A stretch of DNA of 64,000 nt from an uncultured bacterium (GTDB lineage: Bacteria > Verrucomicrobiota > Kiritimatiellia > RFP12 > CAIWXQ01). Below, in pieces: positions 33,711-43,119 of this stretch. Numbering within the stretch: position 1 is the first letter of the stretch; every line of letters begins with the position of its first letter. The notes under the pieces were generated by a model that had not been told where the DNA came from, did not search any database, and was given only the letters and a program-made list of their open reading frames with translations. A program made the translations under genes and the position numbers. The stretch is from assembly GCA_903916675.1 (NCBI GenBank), contig CAIWXQ010000045.1, forward strand, positions 1 to 64,000, written 5' to 3'.

Positions 33711-34940
33711 TTATTCGTACCGCAGTGCGTCGATGGGGTTGAGGCGCGAGGCGCGCCAGGCAGGGTAGAAGCCGAAGAAGATGCCGATGGCGGCGGAAAA
33801 ACCGAGGGCCACCAGGATGGTTACGGGCGCGATCAGCACAGGCCAGTGGTAGATGTGTGCGAGGGTCCGCGCGAAGCCGATGCCCAGGCCCACGCCGAGC
33901 ACACCGCCCACGCCGGCCAGGATGATGGCCTCGACGAGGAACTGTGTGAGGATGTCGTGCTGGCGCGCGCCGACGGCCATGCGCAGGCCGATCTCGCGGG
34001 TGCGCTCCGTCACCGACACCAGCATGATGTTCATGATGCCGATGCCGCCGACGAGGAGTGAGACGGCCGCAATGATGGTCAGCAGGATGGTCATCAGGGA
34101 GGCCACCTGCGTTACCATCTTGGTGACCTCGGTCATGTCGCGGATGGTGAAGTCGTCGTCGGCGGACGGCGCGAGGTGGTGACGCTCGCGCAGGGTGGTG
34201 ACGATCTCCGTGCGGGAGATCTCCAGGTTCGACATGTTGTCGAGGCTGAGCATGATCTGGTTGACGTTGTCGAAGGAGTTGCGCTGGAGCACGCGGCGGC
34301 AGGTGGTCAGCGGTGTGAGGATGAGGTCGTCCTGATCCTGCCCCCAGGCGGATGTGCCCTTCTTGGCGAGGATGCCGAGCACGCGGAACGGGATGTTGCG
34401 CAGGCGGATGAAGGTGTTGTCGACCAGAACAGGATCCTCGCCGAAGAGATTCTCGGCGACCGTGGCGCCCAGCACGCAGACATGCGTGCCGCTGCGCTGG
34501 TCAGCCTCGGAGAAGAAGCTGCCCTGCTCGACGGGCCAGTTGCGGATCTCCAGAAAATTGGGCGTGACGCCGGAGACACGCGTCCACCAGTTGTTGGCCC
34601 CAAAAATGGATTGGGCGCCGGCAACGACGATGGGGCAGACGAAGCGCACGTGGGAACACTCCTTGGCGAGCGCATCGGCGTCGCCGTCGGTCATCGTCTG
34701 CTGGGTGCCCATGCCGCCGCGCACGCCGGAAGTGTTCTGGCTGCCGGGGAAGATCATGAGCAGGTTCTCGCCGAGGCTGCTCATCTGCTCCTTGATCATG
34801 GAGGTGGCGCCGTTGCCGATGGCCATCACGACGATCACGGCAGCGATGCCGACGATGATGCCGAGCGAGGTGAGCAGGGAGCGCACCTTGGCGCGCCAGA
34901 GGGCGCGGAACGCCACGCGCAGGAGGAGGAGTGGATTCAC
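33711..34940 (-). CDS. MacB-like ABC permease
   Basis: 409 residues. The GTG start at 34940 overlaps the stop of the ATPase gene in GTGA, so the two are translationally coupled. An N-terminal membrane helix (RSLLTSLGIIVGIAAVIVV) precedes the MacB periplasmic domain. Three membrane segments make the C-terminal FtsX domain (TIIAAVSLLVGGIGIMNIMLVSVTERTREIGLRMAVGARQ). This is the permease half of a MacB-type efflux pump whose ATPase is on a separate polypeptide. The substrate may be a peptide, macrolide or lipid. Confidence 0.9.
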   Translation of the reverse strand: MNPLLLLRVAFRALWRAKVRSLLTSLGIIVGIAAVIVVMAIGNGATSMIKEQMSSLGENLLMIFPGSQNTSGVRGGMGTQQTMTDGDADALAKECSHVRFVCPIVVAGAQSIFGANNWWTRVSGVTPNFLEIRNWPVEQGSFFSEADQRSGTHVCVLGATVAENLFGEDPVLVDNTFIRLRNIPFRVLGILAKKGTSAWGQDQDDLILTPLTTCRRVLQRNSFDNVNQIMLSLDNMSNLEISRTEIVTTLRERHHLAPSADDDFTIRDMTEVTKMVTQVASLMTILLTIIAAVSLLVGGIGIMNIMLVSVTERTREIGLRMAVGARQHDILTQFLVEAIILAGVGGVLGVGLGIGFARTLAHIYHWPVLIAPVTILVALGFSAAIGIFFGFYPAWRASRLNPIDALRYE

Positions 34941-35620
34941 GCGACGACCCTCCCGTCGCGCATGTGGATGGTGCGCTTGGCCTGCCGGGCGATGTCCTCG
35001 GCATGCGTGACCATGATCAGCGTGATCCCCTCTGCACTCAACTCGTGGAACAGCGTCATGATCTCCGCGCCGGAGCGGCTGTCGAGATTGCCGGTGGGTT
35101 CGTCTGCCAGCAGGATGGCGGGCTCGTTGACCAGCGCGCGGGCAATGGCCACGCGCTGCATCTGCCCGCCGGAAAGTTGGCCGGGGGTGTGGTGCAGGCG
35201 GTCGCCAAGGCCGACGCGCTGCAGCAGGGCAATGGCGCGGCGATGGCGTTCCTCCGCGGGACGGTGCGGGCCGTAATAGAGGGGCATCTCGACGTTTTCG
35301 AGGGAGGAGGTGCGCGACAGCAGGCTGAAGTTCTGGAACACGAAGCCGATGCGCCGGTTGCGCACGCGGGCCAGGCGGTTCTTGTCGAACTGCGCGACAT
35401 CCTCGCCGTCGAGCACGTACGCGCCGCTGGTGGGCTGGTCGAGGCAGCCGAGGATGTTCAGCAGGGTGCTCTTGCCGGAGCCGGAGGCGCCCATGATGGC
35501 GACGAAATCGCCGCCGGCGATGTCCAGCGAGACGCCGTCCACGGCAGCGATGTCCTCGCCGCCCAGGTGGTAGACCTTGCGGATGTCGCGGAGCGACACG
35601 ACCAGTTTGGGTTCGGCCAT
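34937..35620 (-). CDS. MacB-like ABC ATPase
   Basis: 227 residues. Walker A GASGSGKSTLLNILG, the Q-loop VFQNFSLLSRTS, the signature LSGGQMQRVAIARAL, Walker B ILLADEPTGNLD and the switch VTHAED are all intact. The ATG at 35620 follows ccggagc; a TTG two codons upstream is less likely. It is separated by 16 bases from macA upstream and by a four-base overlap from the permease downstream. It corresponds to the N-terminal half of E. coli MacB. Confidence 0.92.
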   Translation of the reverse strand: MAEPKLVVSLRDIRKVYHLGGEDIAAVDGVSLDIAGGDFVAIMGASGSGKSTLLNILGCLDQPTSGAYVLDGEDVAQFDKNRLARVRNRRIGFVFQNFSLLSRTSSLENVEMPLYYGPHRPAEERHRRAIALLQRVGLGDRLHHTPGQLSGGQMQRVAIARALVNEPAILLADEPTGNLDSRSGAEIMTLFHELSAEGITLIMVTHAEDIARQAKRTIHMRDGRVVA

Positions 35621-35636
35621 GAACAAGCTCCGGAGG

Positions 35637-36878
35637 TTACATGCGCGGGCGGCTCGGACGGCTGGCTGACGCAGGCGCAGGCAGGAAGGGGTTGACGACT
35701 TCGACCTTGGCCTCGCCCTCCAGCACGCCGGTAACGACGTCCGTCCCCTCGGTCAGCCCCTCGCCGGAAACTTCGGTCCAGGTGCCGTCCGTGATGCCGA
35801 CAATGACGGGAATGGCGCGCAGGGCGCCGTCCGGCAGCAGGATGTGAAGCTTCGGCTGCCTGCCGGAGGCTTTTGCCCGGTCATCGGTCGGCGCAGCGCC
35901 GGGCTTGTCTGCGGTCTTGCGTTTCTCGGGCTTGAACCGCAGGGCGGCGTTCGCGACCCGCAGCACGTTGGTGCGCTCGGCAATGATGCAGGAGATGTTG
36001 GCGGTCATGCCGGGGAAGAGCTTCTCCCCCGGGTTGGCGGCGCAGACCATGACAGGGTAGGTGACTACGTTCTGCACGGTGCTGGCTGCGATGCGGACCT
36101 GGTTCACGGAGCCGGTGAAGGCGGTGGGATAGGCATCCACGTTGAAGGTGACCTTCTGGCCGGCGCGGACCGGGCCGACGTCCGCCTCGGGGACACTGGC
36201 GCTGATCAATACAGTGCGCAGGTCCGTGGCGATGGTGAAGATGGTCTGCGCGCTCATGCTGGCGACGACGGTCTGGCCCTCGTCCACGTTGCGCGAGACA
36301 ACGGTGCCGTCCACCGGCGAGGCGATGGTCGTGTAGCTGAGGTTGGCCTGAGCCAGTTCCAGAGCAGCGGCGTTCATCTGCACCTGCGCCTGCGCGACCT
36401 TCAGCTGCGCCTCGGCAGCGGCGGCATTGTCCACGGACGTGTCGAGGTCCGACTGCGAAAGCAGGTCGCGTTTGGCCAGGGCGCTGGCCCGGCCGAGGTC
36501 GTTGCTGGCCTTGAGCAGGTTGGCGCGCGCCTCGTCCACGGACGCGTGGCTGTGGGTCAGGTTGGCCTCGGCCTGCGAGAGGTTGGCCTGGTAGACGGCC
36601 GGGTCGATCTGTGCGACTACGTCGCCGGCTTTGACGCGGCTGTTGAAATCCGCGTTTAGCTTGAGCACCTTGCCGTTGACCTGCGTGCCGACCTGAACGA
36701 GCTTGACCGGCTGGACAGTGCCGGTGGCGCGCACGATCTGGATCACGTCGCCGCGCTCGACCCGGACGGTGCGATACGTGGCGGGCTTGATGCGGGAGCC
36801 TCCCCACTTGTGCCAGGCGAACCAGCCGGCGGCCGCAGCCGCAGCCACGAGGAGAAGCACGAGAATCCAGTGTTTCAC
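35637..36878 (-). CDS. MacA-like periplasmic adaptor
   Basis: 413 residues. The GTG at 36878 follows aaggac, and its first bases overlap the tolC stop in GTGA. One N-terminal membrane helix at about 4-22. A lipoyl/hairpin layout follows: VGTQVNGKVLKLNADFNSRVKAGDVVAQID, then a long coiled coil rich in Ala/Leu/Asp (about 85-150), then ASPVDGTVVSRNVDEGQTV, and the beta-barrel part. It would connect the ATPase-permease in the inner membrane with the TolC-type outer-membrane channel. A Lys/Pro-rich insert is seen at about 320-345 (KPEKRKTADKPGAAPTDD). Confidence 0.9.
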   Translation of the reverse strand: MKHWILVLLLVAAAAAAGWFAWHKWGGSRIKPATYRTVRVERGDVIQIVRATGTVQPVKLVQVGTQVNGKVLKLNADFNSRVKAGDVVAQIDPAVYQANLSQAEANLTHSHASVDEARANLLKASNDLGRASALAKRDLLSQSDLDTSVDNAAAAEAQLKVAQAQVQMNAAALELAQANLSYTTIASPVDGTVVSRNVDEGQTVVASMSAQTIFTIATDLRTVLISASVPEADVGPVRAGQKVTFNVDAYPTAFTGSVNQVRIAASTVQNVVTYPVMVCAANPGEKLFPGMTANISCIIAERTNVLRVANAALRFKPEKRKTADKPGAAPTDDRAKASGRQPKLHILLPDGALRAIPVIVGITDGTWTEVSGEGLTEGTDVVTGVLEGEAKVEVVNPFLPAPASASRPSRPRM

Positions 36879-38275
36879 AGGGATGTCCTTGCTGTTGGCG
36901 GCACGTCGCCGGTGTTGAGCAGGATCAGCGCCTGCGCGGCGAGCTCGTCGTGCCGCGCCTGCGCCTGCTGCGAGCGGGCCTGTGCCACGGCTAGCTCCGC
37001 GTCGGTCAGCTCCAAGGAGGTGGCCAGGCCGAGGCGGTAGCGCGAGGTCACCAGGTCGAGGGTTTCGCGCGCCGCGCGGACAACGACCTCGGCCACGGCG
37101 GACTGCGCGCGCGCCGTCTGCAGCTGGATCAGGGCCGTGATCAGGTCCTGAAACAGGCGCTGTTCGCGGTCTGCCATGCGGGACCGGCTGGCCTGCAGGT
37201 TTGCGGCAGCGGCGTCGATGACGCCAACCTTGTGTCCGCTGTCGAACAGGGTCCAGTCGAGCGAGGGGCCGAGCGACCATTTCCGGGCGAGCGGGAAGGT
37301 GGCGCCGCTCCAGGCGAGGCTGGCGCCGAGCGAGAGGTCAGGGCGCAGGTCGGCCACGGCGTAGTCGACCGCGGCACTGGCGGCGTCGACCTGGCATTGC
37401 AGGGCCGCGAGGTCGGGATTGCCGCGGCGTGCGCGGGCGTAGAGCGCCTGGCGGTCTTCGGTCGGCAGCAAGAGCGTGTTTGGCGGCGCAACGATCGGGC
37501 AGGCAAACTCCTCGGCCAGGCCGAGCGTGCGACCCAGCGCCACACGGGCGGTGAGCAGCGTGTTGCTGGCGCTCAGCAGGCCGAGACGGGCATTGCCCAG
37601 GTCCACCTCGGCGGTGGTGATGTCGTAGCGGATGCGCGTGCCGAGCTCTGCCATGACGCGCACTTGTTCGAGGTGGGAGGAAAAATCGCGGACGTTTTCG
37701 ACGGCCACGACCAGGAGGTCCTGGGCGAGCACAAGGCCGAAAAAGTCGTGTCGGGCGTTATAGGCGGCTGTGTTGATCGCGGATGCAAGCTGCGCGGTGG
37801 CGGCATCGTACTGGGCGCGGGCCTGCGCGAGCGCGGCGATGTTGCGGCCGAAGGAGAGCAGGTCCAGGCCCAGCGACAGTCCTGCGTTATAGCTGTCCGC
37901 GGCGTCCTTGGCTGGGTGGCTGTAGCTCTTGGCGCGGCTGTAGCCGGCGGCTCCCGAGAGCTGCGGCAGGTAAGTGGCGCGCGTGATCTGCAGCTGGCTC
38001 TCGGCCACAACCAGGCTGGCGCGCGCCTGAAACACGGCGGGGCTGTTGGAGATCGCCAGCCGGACCGCTTCGTCAACCGTCAGCGCCGTGCGGCCATCGG
38101 GGAGAATCTCCGCGAGGCTGACGGACCGCTCGCCGGGCAGCGGACTGGCCGGATCCTGCACCTCGCGGGCGTGTTGCACGCTGCGGCACCCGGCGGTCGC
38201 TGCGGCCAGCGCCAGCAGGACGAGAAAGGTTCGCAGCGCGTCCGCAGAGCGGACGGACAGAAAATTACGGTACAT
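36875..38275 (-). CDS. TolC/NodT-type outer-membrane efflux lipoprotein
   Basis: 466 residues. Lipobox TAGC with cysteine at residue 30, so it is lipid-anchored as in NodT and OprM. Two homologous halves of long helices with beta strands carry the usual ALTVDEAVRLAISNSPAVFQAR opening, TYLPQLSGAAGY and LVTSRYRLGLATSLELTDAE. The start at 38275 follows gggagtg. It heads the minus-strand operon tolC-macA-macB(ATPase)-macB(permease); all junctions are overlaps or gaps of at most 16 bases. The operon seems complete for tripartite export. Confidence 0.9.
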   Translation of the reverse strand: MYRNFLSVRSADALRTFLVLLALAAATAGCRSVQHAREVQDPASPLPGERSVSLAEILPDGRTALTVDEAVRLAISNSPAVFQARASLVVAESQLQITRATYLPQLSGAAGYSRAKSYSHPAKDAADSYNAGLSLGLDLLSFGRNIAALAQARAQYDAATAQLASAINTAAYNARHDFFGLVLAQDLLVVAVENVRDFSSHLEQVRVMAELGTRIRYDITTAEVDLGNARLGLLSASNTLLTARVALGRTLGLAEEFACPIVAPPNTLLLPTEDRQALYARARRGNPDLAALQCQVDAASAAVDYAVADLRPDLSLGASLAWSGATFPLARKWSLGPSLDWTLFDSGHKVGVIDAAAANLQASRSRMADREQRLFQDLITALIQLQTARAQSAVAEVVVRAARETLDLVTSRYRLGLATSLELTDAELAVAQARSQQAQARHDELAAQALILLNTGDVPPTARTSL

Positions 38276-38358
38276 GCGCGAGACACTCCCACGTCCGGGT
38301 TCGCAAGGCGGACGTCGGGACGTAAACTAGCACCTATTCGGCGGATTCGCAACCCAGT

Positions 38359-38388
38359 TGACAGGGAATGGCGGAACGTGGTAAACAA
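38359..38388 (+). promoter_or_regulatory. Candidate sigma-70 promoter of the CARDB gene
   Basis: TTGACA at 38359-38364, 18-base spacing, TAAACA at 38383-38388. The second box is only a moderate -10 match. It lies divergently between tolC and the CARDB gene. Confidence 0.35.
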
Positions 38389-38432
38389 AGAATGGACTAG
38401 GGATAATGTCCCGTCAAAAAAGGTGGTTAGTC

Positions 38433-39182
38433 ATGAGGCCCATATCGTTTTCGTGGACAGTACTGGGAGCGATTCTGGTGGCGAACCTGCTGTATGCGCA
38501 ACAGTTGCCCGATCTGGTGGTGACTGATGCGAAGTTCAGGCCGGACCCGGAACTCGGCAAAACCTTTACCGCCTATGTCACGGTAATGAATAAAGGCAAG
38601 GCCCTCAGCAAGGTTTGCCGGCTCGATGTCAAGGCCAACGGGACGTTCTCGAATCTCGTGGGACAAGTCGGCGACCAGTACACGTCCGTACCGGCGTTGC
38701 CGGTTGGTGCCACAATTACCCTGCCGATCAGCGGTTTAATTGTGTCCAACGTGATTAATTTTGCGACGAACACTACGCGAACCTTTAGTGCCTTTGTCGA
38801 TTCAAAGGGCGCGGTTTCGGAATTGAATAAGAGTAACAACATCTACAAAACGACGTATGTGCCCATTGGTCCAGATTTGATTGTCTCGCGCGTCGTGCTT
38901 CCGTCAGCGCCCAGAGTCGGGCACCAATATATGTTTCAGGTGTATGTCAAGAATATCGGGACCAGGATGAGTCAACAATATTCGCTTATTGGATCCCTCG
39001 GCGGCCCATTTTTTACAGTGGCCATTTCACCCGGCCTTCCCCCGGGCATGGAAACATTTTATCTGGTCCGGGCGCAAGCGATCAGCGCGGGTTTGGCGCC
39101 GACATTTTGGCAGGTTAACAGTGCGTGGGAAGTGAATTACGGCAACAATTTCCTCGTTTACACGTGCACGATTCTGAATTAG
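38433..39182 (+). CDS. Exported CARDB-domain protein
   Basis: 249 residues. The ATG at 38433 follows aaggtgg and starts a signal peptide ending near LLYAQ. An ATG nine codons earlier is a second option. Two tandem CARDB-like beta-sandwich units follow: PDLVVTDAKFRPDPELGKTFTAYVTVMNKG and PDLIVSRVVLPSAPRVGHQYMFQVYVKNIG, with ELNKSNN in the first. CARDB units bind or link extracellular proteins or glycans. GC content and codon choice (aat, att, aaa) are lower than in neighbours, which may reflect recent acquisition. No partner gene is obvious. Confidence 0.75.
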   Translation: MRPISFSWTVLGAILVANLLYAQQLPDLVVTDAKFRPDPELGKTFTAYVTVMNKGKALSKVCRLDVKANGTFSNLVGQVGDQYTSVPALPVGATITLPISGLIVSNVINFATNTTRTFSAFVDSKGAVSELNKSNNIYKTTYVPIGPDLIVSRVVLPSAPRVGHQYMFQVYVKNIGTRMSQQYSLIGSLGGPFFTVAISPGLPPGMETFYLVRAQAISAGLAPTFWQVNSAWEVNYGNNFLVYTCTILN

Positions 39183-39249
39183 GGCGTGGCATACGCTCCT
39201 GGGGGTAAGGCAAGCGTCGAGCACGGATCGGCGCTTGCCTGCTGCTTGT

Positions 39250-40371
39250 ATGCGTCAGGCGTTCATAGCGACTTTAGTTGCCGGATTGGTTGCCTTTGGC
39301 GCCATCGGTTGGTTTTGCGTCGATTTCGGCGGCTATCGGAGTGCGGCGCCTTCACGGCAGGAGACCGGGCAGCCGACATCTGCCTCGGTGGAAGTAGGGC
39401 ACGGGTCTGGGAAGACCAATCGTGCCGTTCGCCGGCGCCCCTTGCCGTTGGCAGATGCCGTTCCGGTGGCGCAGCCATTCTCGCTGGACGGACTGGCCCG
39501 CCAGCTCAGGAGCGGATCGCCGGAGGCGATTCTCTCTGCGGGCAACCGGTTGATTGAGAGCAACACGGAAGAGGCGTTGCGGCTGTTGTTGGCTTGTCTG
39601 GAGACGATTCCGGACGATGAGGCCCGGCAACAGATCGAATTCCGCCTGGAGAACGGGCGCCATCCGGAAAAAGCCGTGCTGTTTCTCGATGTGCTGGCAA
39701 CCAGTTCGAACGCGCAGACGAGGTTTGTCGTTTCGCGGGCGCTGGCAAGTTCCATGACACCCGAGGTGTTGCAGCAACTGGCCGCCCGGTATCTTTCCGC
39801 CGACTCCACGCTGGCCGCAAGCGGGCTCGCGGACGTCTTGCGGCTGGTCAAGGATCCGGCCTGTCTGGCCGACATGGAGGCGATTGTCGATGCGACGCGT
39901 GGCGCAGAAAACAAGGAGGACCTCGCGGCAGCGGCTGTTGACGCGATTGCACAGATGGGGACACCGGAGGCAATTGCTGCGTTGACCAGCCGGATCGATG
40001 GGGTGGGGGCAAGCGACATCCGCGAATTTTATCTGGGGGCCTTAGCCCTCTGTCAGAATTCCGACGGGCGGGAGATGCTGATTTCGTTGGCGGACGGCAC
40101 GAGGACAACAAATGTCGAGGTTCGCGCAGCCGCCACGCATGCGCTTGGTAATTTTTCGGCGGACGACATGTGCGACACGCTCTTGTGCCTACAGGGAGAC
40201 GCCGAAGAAGCAATACGCAAGGCGGCCATGCAATCATGGGACAAGGTGTACGGCATACCTGTTTTCAATCCGTACTGTCCCACAAGCGAACAGGAAGCGG
40301 CTTCGAATCCTGGCAGGAACGGCTCTCTTGCGGAAGGAACGGGTCGATGGGGAACACCGGTTGTTCCATAG
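39250..40371 (+). CDS. Membrane-anchored HEAT-like repeat protein
   Basis: 373 residues. The ATG at 39250 gives a good N-terminal membrane segment (AFIATLVAGLVAFGAIGWFCV). The rest is helical with repeat units resembling HEAT or armadillo: AILSAGNRLIESN, TRFVVSRALASSMTPEVLQQLA, AAAAVDAIAQMGTPEAIAALTS and VRAAATHALGNFSADDMCDTL. It probably scaffolds proteins on the periplasmic side. The family cannot be named, and no clear ribosome-binding site precedes the start. Its sequence is less GC-biased than neighbouring genes but less extreme than the CARDB gene. Confidence 0.6.
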   Translation: MRQAFIATLVAGLVAFGAIGWFCVDFGGYRSAAPSRQETGQPTSASVEVGHGSGKTNRAVRRRPLPLADAVPVAQPFSLDGLARQLRSGSPEAILSAGNRLIESNTEEALRLLLACLETIPDDEARQQIEFRLENGRHPEKAVLFLDVLATSSNAQTRFVVSRALASSMTPEVLQQLAARYLSADSTLAASGLADVLRLVKDPACLADMEAIVDATRGAENKEDLAAAAVDAIAQMGTPEAIAALTSRIDGVGASDIREFYLGALALCQNSDGREMLISLADGTRTTNVEVRAAATHALGNFSADDMCDTLLCLQGDAEEAIRKAAMQSWDKVYGIPVFNPYCPTSEQEAASNPGRNGSLAEGTGRWGTPVVP

Positions 40372-40786
40372 CAACGCAGCAACTCGCCGAGGTCGGTCTT
40401 AACCCACTTGGCTGCGTGCCATGGCCAGGCGCAGGAGCCGCGGGTAGGTCTTGGCGGTTGTGACATCGGCGGGAGACATCAACTCGTCCCGCAAGATCTT
40501 GCCCGCAGAGCGCAGCTTTTTCACGGTGCGGCAGATGCTTGCCTTTCCGGCTCGTTTTCGTACAGTGCCTCTGTTCCATGTCTTGGTTCCTTTCCCCTGT
40601 TGGGTCCTTTGACAAGAACCACAGAGGTTGGCGGGCCTTGGCAGGGAGCGCTTCCCTTTATACCTGCGGCTTTTCACCTTACACTCTTCCCAACATTTCG
40701 TTTGGCAAATGGGCGGACGCTCGTTTACACTGAATAACAACACTGGCCATATTTCTCTTCTAGGACTGGTAACAGGAGGCGCAGCC
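40372..40786. other. 415-base gap before pilus cluster
   Basis: No convincing gene. A minus-strand frame ending near 40399 encodes a short basic stretch (RTVKKLRSAGKILRDELMSP) that looks faintly protein-like, but it has no start with a ribosome-binding site. The downstream part holds a promoter-like pair at 40702-40731 and then the ribosome-binding site of the first pilus-cluster gene. Confidence 0.5.
40702..40731 (+). promoter_or_regulatory. Candidate promoter of the pilus-like cluster
   Basis: TTGGCA at 40702-40707, 18 bases, TACACT at 40726-40731. It is the best -35/-10 pair in the gap and lies about 55 bases upstream of the first start. Confidence 0.4.
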
Positions 40787-41437
40787 ATGAAACGGATGAG
40801 TGTCTGGGTTGCGGCGGGAATCGTCGGATTGCTGGTTTGTGCGCTCGCGGGCATGGGCTGGGCGCAGGGTGCGCGGCCGGTGCCGCCGGTCGTCTATCGG
40901 AACGTCCTGACCATTCAGCATCTGACCAGCCTGAACCGGGTCAAGCAGACTACGCCCATTTTCAACACCTCGGCGTCCATGGGGTCCAGTGCGCAGCCGC
41001 GCGAATGGGGCGTCTTCGAGGTGAACTTTCGGACGATGCCCGAGTGGCTCGACGAGATCGTGGTGACCTATTCCGTCATGGCGGAGCGACGGACCACGGA
41101 AGCCGGCCCCCGGTATTCCTTTTTCCAGACAACTGTGCGCTATGCGGACATCGCGCGTGGCGACCACAACGCCGCCGTGGTGTTGGCGCCCGGCACCCTG
41201 CATCGGTACGCGGACCCGGTGATCGGGTTTGCGGTCGAAATTACCGCTGCCGACGGCACGCTGCTGGCCACGCACACGGAAATCGCGTCGACGCCCGGAA
41301 TGGTCCTGCCGCCCGACTGGTGGAAGAAACCGGAAGTGACGGAGAGCAAGGCCGTGACCAAGCGCGGCGGCCTGATGGATCGTTCCAAGTCTCCCTTTGG
41401 TCTGATCAATATCGACGACTATGAGGTAGTAAAGTAG
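40787..41437 (+). CDS. Amuc_1102-like exported protein of pilus cluster
   Basis: 216 residues. A very good ribosome-binding site (caggaggc) precedes the ATG at 40787. Signal peptide of about 26 residues. The mature part has EWGVFEVNFRTMPEWLDEIVVTYSVM, then GDHNAAVVLAPGTLHRYADPVIGFAVEI, a layout recalled from the Akkermansia Amuc_1102 family at the same place in the cluster. The role in the complex is unknown. It ends overlapping the next start by one base. Confidence 0.65.
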   Translation: MKRMSVWVAAGIVGLLVCALAGMGWAQGARPVPPVVYRNVLTIQHLTSLNRVKQTTPIFNTSASMGSSAQPREWGVFEVNFRTMPEWLDEIVVTYSVMAERRTTEAGPRYSFFQTTVRYADIARGDHNAAVVLAPGTLHRYADPVIGFAVEITAADGTLLATHTEIASTPGMVLPPDWWKKPEVTESKAVTKRGGLMDRSKSPFGLINIDDYEVVK

Positions 41438-43098
41438 TGTTTGCGCAAGATCGAATCCTCGCGCTGAACGTGGGCGCCGGCAAGCTGGTGCTGGCCGAGT
41501 TCGGGGTGCGGCCCGGACGCGCGCCCGAGTTGCTGAACTACGGCATTGGCGCCTTGGGGGTGGAGCCGGACAACGAGACAGACGCCTCGCCGTACATTGT
41601 CGTGGCGCTGCGGGATCTTCTGCGCGAGCGGAACATCCGCCCGGCGCCGCTGCTGATGGCCCTCTCCGGCCAGGTGGTGTTTCCCCGGTTCGTGAAGCTG
41701 CCGCCTGTGGCCCGCGACAAGATCGTGGAGATGATCCGCTACGAGGCCGAGCAGAACGTGCCGTTCCCGATTGACGAAGTGGTCTGGGACTACCAGCTCA
41801 TCGGCGATGCGAGCGAAGGCGAGCAGCACGCCATGATCGTGGCGGTCAAGACCGAGAACATCGCTGCCGCCGCGGAATGCGTCGCTGCCGCAGGGCTGGA
41901 GCCGGATCTGGTGGATGTCGCTCCCCTGGCGCTGTACAACTGCGTCCGCTACAACTATCCGGACCTGTCGGGCTGCGCCATGGTGCTGGACATCGGCGCA
42001 CGCTCCACCAATCTGGTTTTCATCGAGCAGGGGCGCGTCTTCAGCCGCACGATCGCTGTGGCGGGCAATGCCATCACGCAAGAGATCGCCAAGAGCTTTC
42101 AGGTCAGCTTCGCGGAAGCCGAGTCGCTCAAGCGCCAGCACGCGTTCGTGGCCCTGGGCGGCGTGTTCGCCGGCGCCGAGAATGAGGTGGCGGACCGGAT
42201 TTCCAAGATCGTGCGCAACGTTGTCACGCGCCTGCACGCCGAGATCAGCCGCTCGATCAACTTCTACCGCAGCCAGCAGGGCGGAAGCGCCCCCACGCGG
42301 ATCCTGCTGACGGGCGGTTCGTCGGTGATCCCGCACATGGACACGTTCTTCCGGGAAAAGCTCCAGATGGACGTGGAAGTGCTGAACCCATTCATCCATG
42401 TGCCGGCCGCCGCCACGTTGAATCCGCAGCAGGTCGCCAAGGACGTGGCCTGTCTGGGCGAGGTCGTGGGATTGGCGCTGCGGCGTTCGCTGGCGTGCCC
42501 CGTCGAGATCAATCTCATGCCGCCGCGGCTGGCGCAGGCCAAGAATTTTCGCGGCCGTCTTCCATTTTTCGGGTTGGCGGCCCTGGGGCTGATCCTGACC
42601 ATGGCCGTCTGGGCGCTCTATTATTATCGGGCGCAAAAGGACTACCAGGATCAGAACGCCTATGTCGGCAAGAGGGTCGGCAAGTTGCAGAGCGCGGAGA
42701 AGGAGCTGCGGGCGGCCGTGACAGCGCGCGACGCCGTGCAGCAGAAGGCTGACGACCTGAAGGACCTGACGGCGCATCGCACCGACTGGATCCGCGTCCT
42801 CAATGGCGTGCGCGACTGTCTGGTGGACGGCATGTGGCTGACCTCCCTGGCTCCTGCTGAGGGGCGGACAAAGATCGTGATGACCGGGTTCGGCTTCAAG
42901 GACGAGCTTGACCAGGCGCTGGCCGCGGCTAGCGGGCCGAGCCGGCCGACGACGCCCGGCGAACTGCTGCGGGACCGCATCTTGAGCCAGCCGGACCTGT
43001 TCCGCAAGGTGACGATCCGGAACGACCGCTATTCGACCCGGGAGACGTACCTGCACGAATTCACGATTGAAGTGACGCTTACGGAAAGCCTGCGTTAA
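41437..43098 (+). CDS. PilM-PilN fusion, type IV pilus-like assembly protein
   Basis: 553 residues. Residues 1 to about 350 are an actin-like PilM/FtsA fold: LALNVGAGKLVLAEFG, then FPRFVKLPPVARDKIVEMIRYEAEQNVPFPIDEV, MVLDIGARSTNLVFIEQG and RILLTGGSSVIPHM. A membrane helix at about 375-397 is followed by a PilN-like periplasmic coiled segment and a ferredoxin-like tail (YLHEFTIEVTLTES). In many bacteria PilM and PilN are separate, so this single chain ties them together. The start is GTG at 41437, preceded by atgaggtag. Confidence 0.85.
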   Translation: MFAQDRILALNVGAGKLVLAEFGVRPGRAPELLNYGIGALGVEPDNETDASPYIVVALRDLLRERNIRPAPLLMALSGQVVFPRFVKLPPVARDKIVEMIRYEAEQNVPFPIDEVVWDYQLIGDASEGEQHAMIVAVKTENIAAAAECVAAAGLEPDLVDVAPLALYNCVRYNYPDLSGCAMVLDIGARSTNLVFIEQGRVFSRTIAVAGNAITQEIAKSFQVSFAEAESLKRQHAFVALGGVFAGAENEVADRISKIVRNVVTRLHAEISRSINFYRSQQGGSAPTRILLTGGSSVIPHMDTFFREKLQMDVEVLNPFIHVPAAATLNPQQVAKDVACLGEVVGLALRRSLACPVEINLMPPRLAQAKNFRGRLPFFGLAALGLILTMAVWALYYYRAQKDYQDQNAYVGKRVGKLQSAEKELRAAVTARDAVQQKADDLKDLTAHRTDWIRVLNGVRDCLVDGMWLTSLAPAEGRTKIVMTGFGFKDELDQALAAASGPSRPTTPGELLRDRILSQPDLFRKVTIRNDRYSTRETYLHEFTIEVTLTESLR

Positions 43099-43119
43099 GA
43101 CGGACGGACGAATTTTCAC

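Noticed and set aside
40399-40854. 151-codon minus-strand frame before the pilus cluster
   Set aside because: Overlaps the start and ribosome-binding site of the first pilus gene and has no supporting motif; only a short basic stretch looks protein-like.
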